This document shows, in pieces, positions 1-5,878 of a stretch of 6,388 nucleotides of DNA. Both the position numbers and the translations under genes were made by a program. The notes under the pieces were generated by a model. The model saw only the letters and a list, made by a program, of their open reading frames with translations. It made no database searches and was not told the origin of the DNA. Positions within the stretch are counted from its first letter, which is position 1. Each line of letters starts with the position of its first letter. This stretch comes from Planctomycetia bacterium (GTDB lineage Bacteria; Planctomycetota; Phycisphaerae; Phycisphaerales; SM1A02): NCBI GenBank assembly GCA_009936695.1, contig JAACEA010000231.1:1-6388 (forward strand), given 5' to 3'.

Positions 1-93
1 AGGCACAAACCATTAATGCTAGGAGGAAATTCATCTTTAATTTTAAATAATAATTGGAATAATTTTGAATGATGAGGGGTTTTGGGGTTTTGG
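1..93. other. AT-rich segment with hypotrich ciliate telomere-like repeat, probable chimeric join
   Basis: Bases 1-75 are about 25% G+C (19 of 75), against roughly two-thirds G+C in the rest of the window. Bases 76-93 read GGGGTTTTGGGGTTTTGG, and GC-rich bacterial DNA resumes immediately after. Seen from the bacterial side on the minus strand, the order is CCAAAACCCCAAAACCCC and then AT-rich DNA. This is the order at a macronuclear chromosome end of hypotrich or euplotid ciliates (known: C4A4C4A4C4 in Oxytricha and Stylonychia, then an AT-rich subtelomere). The join falls inside the rpsP coding sequence, where a conserved chromosomal gene should continue. My inference is a ligation, amplification or assembly chimera at a contig edge in a sample that also held ciliate DNA. 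A real insertion in the bacterium is less likely. No gene is supported in this segment. Confidence 0.7.
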
Positions 94-284
94 CCGACCG
101 AGAGCCAGTAGTGGATGCGACCGGCCTTCAGGTTGATGGTCTTTTCGGGATCGGTGGTGATCGGGTCGAACCACCCGAGCGCCTCGATGACCCGACCGTC
201 TCGGGGGGATCGCTTGTCCATCGCACCGATGCGATAGAACGGACGACGGATGCGACCCATCCGCTTCATGCGCAAGACAACCAT
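93..284 (-). CDS. rpsP: 30S ribosomal protein S16, 3' end lost at the junction (partial)
   Basis: This encodes small-subunit ribosomal protein S16, which binds 16S rRNA and is needed for 30S assembly. The first 64 codons are clear S16: an N-terminus MVVLRMKRMGRIRRPFYRI, then SPRDGRVIEALGWFDP (residues 26-41) and the INLKAGRIHYWLSVG strand (50-64). The ATG at 284-282 has a GAGG Shine-Dalgarno at 296-293, eight bases upstream. After Gly64 the sequence becomes Gln-Asn-Pro-Lys-Thr-Pro and then Lys/Leu/Phe-rich residues, encoded by the telomere-like repeat and the AT-rich DNA. The frame stays open to base 3 with no stop, but that part has no S16 likeness. S16 proteins of about 80-90 residues would need roughly 15-25 more. 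The upstream region carries its own promoter and leader. The identification is firm; the 3' end is artefactual or foreign. Confidence 0.93.
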
Positions 285-317
285 TGTTGATTCCTCGCTG
301 GCGTGGTCCTCGTCTCC

Positions 318-337
318 CCCGCATCACGCGATGCGGG
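318..337 (-). promoter_or_regulatory. hairpin in the rpsP leader
   Basis: A perfect 8-bp inverted repeat (CCCGCATC at 318-325, GATGCGGG at 330-337) encloses a 4-base loop. It ends 33 bases upstream of the rpsP start codon, inside the predicted leader RNA. No T-run follows on the minus strand, so it does not look like a simple intrinsic terminator. It could be a leader structure for translational or transcriptional control, or an mRNA stability element. I do not recognise it as a known ribosomal protein leader family. Confidence 0.45.
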
Positions 338-378
338 TCTTCGGAGATCGGGCGGCTCGTTGGGGACCCGGACGGGTT

Positions 379-405
379 CCGTGCGAGACGGCCTTCGGCC
401 CACGG
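379..405 (-). promoter_or_regulatory. bulged hairpin at the start of the rpsP leader
   Basis: GGCC at 390-393 pairs with GGCC at 397-400 around a TTC loop. Outside it, CCGTG (379-383) pairs with CACGG (401-405), leaving a 6-base bulge (384-389) on one side. The structure sits just downstream of the predicted transcription start of rpsP. It could cap the leader or belong to a control element together with the 318-337 hairpin. GC-rich DNA forms such pairings easily, so this is weak support. Confidence 0.3.
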
Positions 406-418
406 GGGCGAATCGGAG

Positions 419-446
419 ATTGTAGTGGAAACAGCCCCGGGGTCAA
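419..446 (-). promoter_or_regulatory. sigma70-type promoter for rpsP
   Basis: On the minus strand a TTGACC -35 box (446-441) and a TACAAT -10 box (424-419) are separated by 16 bases. Each box differs from consensus at only one position. Transcription would begin near 411-413, leaving a leader of about 125 nt before the rpsP ATG. The promoter lies in the non-coding gap downstream of the M50 protease gene, so rpsP is probably transcribed independently of the upstream genes. It is predicted from sequence only. Confidence 0.7.
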
Positions 447-486
447 CGCTGCGGGGGGAATCCGCGATTCAGAGCCCGTATCGAGG

Positions 487-1176
487 TCAGCTTCCCGATG
501 CGGCCAGGATGATGCCCTGGACGATGCCCACCCAGAGCAATGCGGCGTTCTCGATGAAGCCGTAGGCGACCCGTCCAATGGGGGTGATCCAGAAGACGAT
601 CACGAAGAACGCGAGGCCGAACATGCCGGCGTTCGGATGGTTGAGGAGACGTCGGTAGGGGTTCGAGACCGTCGCGAGGATCCGTGAGCCGTCGAGCGGG
701 GGGATCGGCAGGAGGTTCAGCGCCAGCAGCACGAGGTTGAGCCAGCCGCCGGTGTAACAGAACTCGAAGGTCCGCAGGGCCCACTCCGGCTTCACCTCGG
801 TGCCGAGCGTGGTCGCGCTGACCACGCCCGCGACGGTCAGCAGGATGAAGGCGAGGATCAGGTTCACCGCCGGACCGGCCACCGCGACGATCGCATCGCC
901 CCAGCGTCGATGCCGGAAGTTCCCCGGATTGACGGGCATCAATCCCCACGCGAACCCGAGAAGCAGGAAGGCGATGATGCTGTAGCCGCCCATGTGCACC
1001 ATCGGGTTGATGGTCATGTGGCCGGTTCGCCGCGGGGTGTCGTCGCCTTCCCAGAGCGCCGCCCAGCCGTGGCCGAGTTCGTGGAGGCAGATCGAGATGA
1101 TCACCCAGAAGATCCACGATGCGAGCTGGACGACCTGCCCCTGATTCCACAGATCCGCGATCCACCATCCACTCAT
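487..1176 (-). CDS. M50-family (site-2 type) membrane zinc metalloprotease
   Basis: This 229-residue polytopic membrane protein is predicted to be an intramembrane zinc protease. The HELGH zinc and catalytic motif lies at residues 32-36 in the first hydrophobic segment. The region with NPMVHMGG follows (57-64), then VAVAGPAVNLILA (97-109), typical of the family. The second catalytic motif NLLPIPPLDG (154-163) supplies the third zinc ligand, Asp162. There is no PDZ domain, so it is a compact member rather than an RseP type. Hydrophobic segments suggest about five or six membrane spans. Its ATG (1176-1174) overlaps the moaC stop as ATGA, and AGGA at 1189-1186 inside moaC serves as ribosome binding site, so translation is probably coupled to moaC. 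The substrate is unknown; family members cleave membrane-bound regulators or small membrane peptides. No terminator with a T-run follows the stop. Confidence 0.9.
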   Translation of the reverse strand: MSGWWIADLWNQGQVVQLASWIFWVIISICLHELGHGWAALWEGDDTPRRTGHMTINPMVHMGGYSIIAFLLLGFAWGLMPVNPGNFRHRRWGDAIVAVAGPAVNLILAFILLTVAGVVSATTLGTEVKPEWALRTFEFCYTGGWLNLVLLALNLLPIPPLDGSRILATVSNPYRRLLNHPNAGMFGLAFFVIVFWITPIGRVAYGFIENAALLWVGIVQGIILAASGS

Positions 1177-1631
1177 GAGACCGGTTCCTTTCGCTTCTCG
1201 ATCAGTCGGACGTCGTCGATTCGGAGGTTCGCGTCGATGCCCTTGACCATGTCCCAGAGGGTGAGCAACGCCACGGACACCCCGGTCAGGGCCTCCATCT
1301 CCACACCGGTCCGGGCGGTGATGGTGGTCGTCGCGATGACGTCGAGTCGATCGGGGCCGGATCGGTTGAAGTCGATCGACACCGCGTCGAGCGGGAGCGT
1401 GTGGCAGAGCGGGATCAGGGCGTCACAGCGCTTCGCGGCCTGGATGCCCGCGACCCGGGCCACCGCCAGCGCCTCGCCCTTCGGCAGGTCTCCGGCCACC
1501 AGCCGATCGAGGGTCGCCGCCGCGGCGACGAGGGTGCCGGTCGCGATCGCGGTCCGGTGCATCGGCGGCTTGTGACCGACGTCGACCATGCGGGCGCGGC
1601 CTTCGGCGTCGAGATGGGTGAGATCGCTCAT
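1173..1631 (-). CDS. moaC: cyclic pyranopterin monophosphate synthase MoaC
   Basis: MoaC converts the MoaA product 3',8-cyclo-7,8-dihydro-GTP into cyclic pyranopterin monophosphate, an early cytosolic step of molybdenum cofactor synthesis. The 152-residue protein is full length. It opens with the usual LTHLDAEGRARMVDVG, then has KGEALAVARVAGIQAAKR (51-68), IPLCHTLPLD (73-82) and TGVEMEALTGVSVALLTLWDMVK (108-130). By alignment with the E. coli enzyme the active-site residues are present: Lys51, His77, Asp127 and Lys130. The ATG at 1631-1629 lies 40 bases after the permease stop. I see no Shine-Dalgarno in front of it, so translation may depend on the upstream gene or be SD-independent. No moaA or other cofactor gene is in the window, so the neighbours do not form a moa cluster. 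Confidence 0.96.
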   Translation of the reverse strand: MSDLTHLDAEGRARMVDVGHKPPMHRTAIATGTLVAAAATLDRLVAGDLPKGEALAVARVAGIQAAKRCDALIPLCHTLPLDAVSIDFNRSGPDRLDVIATTTITARTGVEMEALTGVSVALLTLWDMVKGIDANLRIDDVRLIEKRKEPVS

Positions 1632-1671
1632 TCGGGGCAGTATCGCGGATTGCGAGCCTCGGCGTCGGGGC

Positions 1672-3279
1672 TCAGGCCGTCTCGCCGACCTCGGCGTGGA
1701 TCGAGTCGAGCACGGCGTCCGCCGTCGATCGATCGAGGCCGCTGGCGATCGCGAACGGACAGATCAGGAGCGCCCACGCCACCACGACGACGTCGCCGAG
1801 TGGTGTCGGCAGGAAATCGGCACCGACCCTGGTGTCGCCCAGCCAGGTGAGGACGGCGATGCCGACGATCCATACGACGATCCAGGCCGCGGCCCGAGGA
1901 CGCAGCACCGAGGCGGGATCGGGATCGGATCGGCGGATGTGGAGCGTCGCGAAGAGCGCAAGGCCGAAGGCGAGGCCGATGACCGAGGTGCGGAGCACCG
2001 GCCACCCGCACCAGTAGGTGGCCAGGGTGCAGCAGACGAACGCGGCGACGCCGACGAACGTTCCGCCGGGAACCCGGAACGGTCGCTCGAGCTCGGGATG
2101 GGTGCGACGCAGGCGGAGAAACGCGATCGCACCGATGCCCGAGGTGATCATGGTGATTCCCGCGACGATCGCGCTGAGTTCGTTCCACGCGGGAAGCGGC
2201 AGCAGCAGGATGAGTCCGACCAGGAAGTTGAGCAGGATCGCGACCCACGGGACGCCGGTGCGGGAGAGCCGACCCACCGCTCGGGGCAGCACGCCGTTTC
2301 TTCCCATCGCGAGCAGCAGACGGGAATTCGCACCGGTGAAGATGAGGCCGCAACCGTAGGGCGAGATCGTCGCGTCGACGTACAGCACCGTGGCCAGCCA
2401 GCCGAGACCGAGGGTGAGTGCGAACGCGGCGAACGGGCCTGATCGGCCCACGCTCACGATGCCACCCCAGCCCTGCGCGAGCTGGTCGGTCGGCACGGCG
2501 CCGATGAAGGCGACCTGCACGAAGATGAACAGCAGGGCGCAGATGCCCAGTGCGCCGAAGATCGCGATCGGGATGTCGCGCTGGGGGCGACGCGCCTCGC
2601 CCGCGAGGTCGACGACCACGCGGTAACCGAGCAGCGAATACAGGACGCCGCCGCTGGCGAGTCCCGCGAGCACGCCGCCCACCCCGTTGGGCGCGAAGCC
2701 ATGGTCGGTGAAGTTGTCGCCCTTGAATCCGTACGCCACCAGCACCGCCGCGGTCAGGGCGGGAACGACGAGTTTCCAGGAGGTGAGGAGTCCGTTGGAT
2801 CGACTCAGCCAGCGAACGCCCAGCAGGTTGACCACGACCATGGTGAGGAGCAGGAGAGCCGCGACGAACGAGCCCGCGACGCTGAGCGAGCGATTGCCGT
2901 CCTGCACCTCGACCAGCCACGGGACCGGGTCGCCGAGGTATTCGAGGATGGCGATCGTTTCGACGGTGGGGATCACCACGTAGCCGAGCCAGCTCAGCCA
3001 GCCGGCGATGAAGCTGGCGAATCCACCGAAGGCGGCGTGGGCGTACCTGGTGCAGCCGCCCGGGGCACGCAGGGCGGCACCGAGCTCCGCGAAGGGCATC
3101 GCGATGATCGCGAGCAGCACCGCGGCGAGCACCCAGCTGAAGATCGCCGCAGGCCCCGCGGCCTCGGCGGCATAGAGGCCGGCGAAGAGCCAGCCGCTAC
3201 CGATGATCGCGCCGATCGCGGAGAAGAGCAGGCCGACCGGACCGATGCCGCGGGCGAGTTTCGGGGTGTCGGTGGTCAT
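1672..3279 (-). CDS. APC-superfamily amino acid permease
   Basis: This 535-residue inner-membrane transporter has about 12 hydrophobic spans. It fits the amino acid-polyamine-organocation superfamily, probably a proton- or sodium-coupled amino acid importer or an exchanger. The unwound first helix shows GAIIGSGWLF (23-32), the substrate-backbone binding element. Further family signs are MPFAELGAALRAPGG (61-75), NLLGVRWLSRSNGLLTSWK (151-169) and SLLGYRVVVDLAGEARRPQRDIP (215-237), the last typical of the family's helix 6 and following loop. The C-terminal half keeps FTGANSRLLLAMGRNGVLP. The ATG at 3279-3277 has GAGG at 3289-3286, six bases upstream, a good start. The gene follows the amidohydrolase stop by 79 bases and precedes moaC by 40, so shared transcription is plausible. 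The substrate cannot be read from sequence; acidic or neutral amino acids are possible. Confidence 0.93.
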   Translation of the reverse strand: MTTDTPKLARGIGPVGLLFSAIGAIIGSGWLFAGLYAAEAAGPAAIFSWVLAAVLLAIIAMPFAELGAALRAPGGCTRYAHAAFGGFASFIAGWLSWLGYVVIPTVETIAILEYLGDPVPWLVEVQDGNRSLSVAGSFVAALLLLTMVVVNLLGVRWLSRSNGLLTSWKLVVPALTAAVLVAYGFKGDNFTDHGFAPNGVGGVLAGLASGGVLYSLLGYRVVVDLAGEARRPQRDIPIAIFGALGICALLFIFVQVAFIGAVPTDQLAQGWGGIVSVGRSGPFAAFALTLGLGWLATVLYVDATISPYGCGLIFTGANSRLLLAMGRNGVLPRAVGRLSRTGVPWVAILLNFLVGLILLLPLPAWNELSAIVAGITMITSGIGAIAFLRLRRTHPELERPFRVPGGTFVGVAAFVCCTLATYWCGWPVLRTSVIGLAFGLALFATLHIRRSDPDPASVLRPRAAAWIVVWIVGIAVLTWLGDTRVGADFLPTPLGDVVVVAWALLICPFAIASGLDRSTADAVLDSIHAEVGETA

Positions 3280-3358
3280 GCGTCGCCTCGGTGTTCGACG
3301 CCTTGCGGGTGGTCGATGCGCTGGGGGGCCATGCCGGGCAGGCTGTTGGAACGCCGCG

Positions 3359-4954
3359 TCATCGGACTCCCGGATCGTGCGTCACGCGGCCGGCGTGGAT
3401 GGTGGCTCGAACCGCCGGAACCTCGTTCATCCAGTCGACGGTGTGCGGATCGCGGTCGAGGATCACGAGGTCGGCGGGATCGCCGACCCGCACCGCGACG
3501 GAGGGCAGGCCCAGGGCGCGACGGGGATTGGTGGTGTACGCCTCGATCGCGGTGGCGACGTCGATGGTGCGTTCGCCGGGAACCACGCGACCATCGCGAT
3601 CCCGGCCGGTGACCGCGACTCGGATTCCCTCGATCGGATCGGGCGTCTCGATCGGCCAGTCGCTTCCGAAGGACAGCGTGCCGCCCGCGTCGCGGATCGC
3701 GCGAAACGGGAAGAACGCGTCGAGGCGCTCGGGGCCGAGCGATCGTTCGACGGTGATCCCGTCGTCGAGCATGTGGGTCGGCTGCATGCTCGCGTGTCGA
3801 TTCCCGGGGGCGAAGCGTGGGATGTCGGCGGGGTCGACGGTCTGGCAGTGCTCGATTCTGATCTCCGGTGGTGCGACGCCGGTCTCGCGGGCGATGCGTT
3901 CCGCGTGATCGCAGGCGTCGAGGGCGAGTCTGGCCGCGGCGTCGCCGATCGCGTGCATGGACGGTCGCCAGCCCCGCTTCACCACGAACTCGATCCAGTC
4001 GAGGAGTTCACCGCGCTCGGCGAGTTCGACCAGCATCCCGCGTTCACCGGGGCGATCCGCATAGTCCGCGAGCATCGCGGCGGTCCGGGAGCCGAGGGTG
4101 CCGTCGAGGAACGCCTTGCAGCCGACGAGCCGGACTCGATCATCGCGTTCGAGCGCCTCGAGTCGGCCCAGCGGTTCGTCGATCGGAAGCGTCCGATCGA
4201 GCATGGTCACCGCCACCCCGACCGCGAGTTCGTCGCGGATGGCGTCGAGCACGTCGATGACGTCCTCCGCGTACGTCATCGTGCCGACCTGCGTGATTCC
4301 GAGGGAGGCGAGATGCCGGCTCGCCGCGATCGTCGTGCGACGCCGGTTCTCGATCGACGGCTTCGGGACGATCGGGTTCACGAGTTGCCAGGCGGCGGAC
4401 TCGAGCAGGAGGCCGCTCGGCCGGCTGTCGGCGTTCTTCACGATGGTGCCCCCCGGCGGCGCCTCGGCATCACCGAGCATCGCGAGCACGACGTCGTTGA
4501 CCAGCACCGCGTGGTGATCGTGCTTGAAGCAGACGACCGGCCGGTCGCCGCACGCCTCGAGCCACGAACGATCGGGAAGGTCGCCCCCCCAGTCGGTCTC
4601 CAGCCAGCCGTGACCGAGGAGCCACGCGTCGGGGCCTTGGGTCGGAAGCGTCGCGGCCCGTTCGGCGAGTCGACGCTCGAAGTCGGCCCGACTCGTGCAC
4701 CGGGCGAGATCGACCTGTTCCATCGCGGCGGCGGCGAGCACGAGGTGCAGGTGCGTGTCGACGAATCCCGGCAGCACGACTCCACCGCCGCCGTCGAGGA
4801 TCTCCCCGGTGGCATCGGTCGAGCCAGCGGGCTCGATCGCGGTGATGCGACCGTGGTCGCACCGGATGTCCACCGGGCGTCCGTCCAAGACGACATTGCG
4901 GAGCCGGATGGCCGGGTCGCGTGGATCCGATGACCGTGGGGCGTCGAACTTCAT
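3359..4954 (-). CDS. amidohydrolase family 3 (YtcJ-like) metal-dependent hydrolase
   Basis: This 531-residue protein belongs to the amidohydrolase 3 group, which includes N-substituted formamide deformylase and YtcJ. An N-terminal beta-sandwich portion (15-62) leads into LPGFVDTHLHL with the metal-binding His68-x-His70. Probable further metal site residues are Lys280 in CKAFLDGTLGSRTA (carbamylated in relatives), His333 in MHAIGDAA, His368 in IEHCQ and Asp431 in FGSDWPIE. The C-terminus returns to the sandwich (DPADLVILDRDPHTVDW). It has no signal peptide, so it is likely cytosolic, hydrolysing an amide or related bond in an unknown compound. The ATG at 4954-4952 lacks a Shine-Dalgarno, but a TACGAT box ends six bases upstream, which suggests a leaderless mRNA. 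No later ATG precedes the conserved domain. It lies divergent to the lipoprotein and upstream of the permease, which may import its substrate or move its product. Confidence 0.92.
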   Translation of the reverse strand: MKFDAPRSSDPRDPAIRLRNVVLDGRPVDIRCDHGRITAIEPAGSTDATGEILDGGGGVVLPGFVDTHLHLVLAAAAMEQVDLARCTSRADFERRLAERAATLPTQGPDAWLLGHGWLETDWGGDLPDRSWLEACGDRPVVCFKHDHHAVLVNDVVLAMLGDAEAPPGGTIVKNADSRPSGLLLESAAWQLVNPIVPKPSIENRRRTTIAASRHLASLGITQVGTMTYAEDVIDVLDAIRDELAVGVAVTMLDRTLPIDEPLGRLEALERDDRVRLVGCKAFLDGTLGSRTAAMLADYADRPGERGMLVELAERGELLDWIEFVVKRGWRPSMHAIGDAAARLALDACDHAERIARETGVAPPEIRIEHCQTVDPADIPRFAPGNRHASMQPTHMLDDGITVERSLGPERLDAFFPFRAIRDAGGTLSFGSDWPIETPDPIEGIRVAVTGRDRDGRVVPGERTIDVATAIEAYTTNPRRALGLPSVAVRVGDPADLVILDRDPHTVDWMNEVPAVRATIHAGRVTHDPGVR

Positions 4955-4960
4955 CGCGGT

Positions 4961-4966
4961 ATCGTA
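4961..4966 (-). promoter_or_regulatory. possible -10 box for a leaderless amidohydrolase mRNA
   Basis: The minus strand reads TACGAT at 4966-4961, a TANNNT-type -10 box, then six bases and the ATG at 4954. Transcription starting about seven bases downstream of the box would begin at the start codon itself. The absence of any Shine-Dalgarno here fits. No convincing -35 box is visible at 16-18 bases upstream. Confidence 0.35.
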
Positions 4967-4967
4967 C

Positions 4968-4993
4968 GACCGTGGACGGTCCCTTCACCGTCC
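4968..4993. promoter_or_regulatory. overlapping inverted repeats in the divergent control region
   Basis: GACCGTGGACGGTC (4968-4981) is a palindrome with 6-bp arms and a 2-base centre. Its right arm also pairs with a third copy: GGACGGT (4974-4980) and ACCGTCC (4987-4993) form 7-bp arms around six bases. Three half-sites (ACCGT, ACGGT, ACCGT) therefore lie within 26 bases between the divergent amidohydrolase and lipoprotein genes, next to the possible amidohydrolase -10 box. This could be an operator for a dimeric regulator acting on one or both genes. No regulator gene is adjacent, and the call is inference. Confidence 0.4.
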
Positions 4994-5035
4994 GCCCATT
5001 CATGGCACCCTCCACCAGTTCGAAACGGAACGAAC

Positions 5036-5791
5036 ATGACCATCCGCATGCCCGGTCTCCCTCGGAACATCTCCGGCCTCGCCTCGATGGCCCTCGCCAC
5101 CGCGGTGGCCGGATCCCTCGCCGGCTGCGGTGACGGACCGACCGGCGCCCCGAAGCCGCCGGCGTCGACGAAACCCGCCAACACGGCGGCGGCCACCCCG
5201 GCCACCCCGGCCCCCGCGGTCCCCAGCGTCCCGCAAGCCGGTCCGCCGGCGCCCGGCGGCGATGCGACGCCGGCCGCGGCGGTTCCGTCGCCCGGCTGGA
5301 CCGTCTCCACCGCCACCAGCGATCCCGGAATCGCCGAAGTCGGCGGTCTGGTCTTTCCGAAGCCGCCGACCTGGGTGTGGTCCCGGCCCCGGATGCGGTT
5401 CCGCACCCTCCAGTACGACGTCCCCGGCGTGGCGGACGGTGGTGGCGCCGCGGAGATCGTCTTCTCGCTGTTCAACGGCACGGACGGTGGTCCGACCGAC
5501 ATGAACATCGATCGGTGGGTGAACCAGTTCCGAACGCCCGAAGGAGATCCGGCCGACGCCGAGATCACGAAGACCGAGGTCGGTGGCATGAAGATCACCC
5601 GGATTCAGACCGCCGGCAGCTACCAGTCGATGGGGGCCGCGGCACCGCGGTCCGGCCAGGGCCAGATCGGCGCGATCATCGAGGCACCCGGACGTCGGGT
5701 CTTCGTCCGTCTGGTCGGCCCTGAAGGAACCGTGAACGGGACCGCGGAAGCGTTCGACGCGATGCTCGCGGGCGTCATGCCGGCCGGCTGA
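5036..5791 (+). CDS. predicted lipoprotein with Pro/Ala-rich linker and uncharacterised C-terminal domain
   Basis: This 251-residue exported lipoprotein of unknown function has a signal peptide with basic residues (Arg4, Arg10), a hydrophobic stretch (12-28) and the lipobox Leu-Ala-Gly-Cys, with Cys31 as the lipidated residue. Residues 35-86 are a low-complexity linker rich in Pro, Ala and Thr that would hold the domain away from the membrane. The domain (about 100-250) has the pattern RMRFRTLQYDVPG (119-131), AEIVFSLFNGTDGG (139-152), DMNIDRWVNQF (155-165) and VGGMKITRIQTAGSY. I recall this pattern from uncharacterised envelope proteins of planctomycetes and proteobacteria, but no function is known to me. 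The ATG at 5036 follows a weak GGAA at 5027-5030 and gives a complete signal peptide. It is transcribed alone, divergent from the amidohydrolase, and ends before a strong hairpin. Confidence 0.82.
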   Translation: MTIRMPGLPRNISGLASMALATAVAGSLAGCGDGPTGAPKPPASTKPANTAAATPATPAPAVPSVPQAGPPAPGGDATPAAAVPSPGWTVSTATSDPGIAEVGGLVFPKPPTWVWSRPRMRFRTLQYDVPGVADGGGAAEIVFSLFNGTDGGPTDMNIDRWVNQFRTPEGDPADAEITKTEVGGMKITRIQTAGSYQSMGAAAPRSGQGQIGAIIEAPGRRVFVRLVGPEGTVNGTAEAFDAMLAGVMPAG

Positions 5792-5817
5792 GACGGAATC
5801 CCGATCGAGGCGAAGAT

Positions 5818-5853
5818 GAGACGGGCCGGACGCCGAAGCGTCCGGCCCGTCTC
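5818..5853. terminator. 16-bp hairpin between convergent genes, likely bidirectional terminator
   Basis: A perfect 16-bp stem (5818-5833 with 5838-5853) encloses CGAA on the plus strand. On the minus strand this is the exceptionally stable C(UUCG)G tetraloop. The hairpin lies 27 bases after the lipoprotein stop and 26 bases after the superoxide dismutase stop, the usual place for a shared terminator. Neither side has a proper T-run (GTGTGTCG on plus, ATCTTCGCC on minus), so termination may rely on stem strength or the hairpin may mainly protect 3' ends. Confidence 0.8.
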
Positions 5854-5878
5854 GTGTGTCGATCGAAGCGGCGGGCGA

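Noticed and set aside
43..327. A 94-codon minus-strand frame over rpsP
   Set aside because: It is the wrong frame. The S16 protein is read from the ATG at 284 in another frame that runs off the left edge.
458..470. Small inverted repeat GAATC-CGC-GATTC after the M50 gene, as a terminator
   Set aside because: The stem is only 5 bp and no T-run follows, too weak to call a terminator.
1543..2130. GCGATCGC octamers at 1543, 1745 and 2123, resembling the cyanobacterial HIP1 repeat
   Set aside because: Only three perfect copies were seen, all inside coding sequence where Asp/Arg/Ile/Ala codon choice readily gives CGATCG. The gene content gives no cyanobacterial sign.
1628..2920. A 430-codon minus-strand frame overlapping the permease
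   Set aside because: It is an out-of-frame reading of the permease gene, extremely Arg-rich, while the permease frame has full transporter motifs and a good ribosome binding site.
3203..4933. A 576-codon plus-strand open frame opposite the amidohydrolase
   Set aside because: It is antisense to a gene with complete family motifs. Long shadow frames are expected in GC-rich coding DNA, and its translation is Arg/Asp/Glu/Gly-rich with no recognisable domain.
5138..5295. Repeated GGCCACCCC units as a tandem DNA repeat
   Set aside because: They encode the Pro/Ala/Thr linker of the lipoprotein and are short and irregular, so low-complexity coding explains them.
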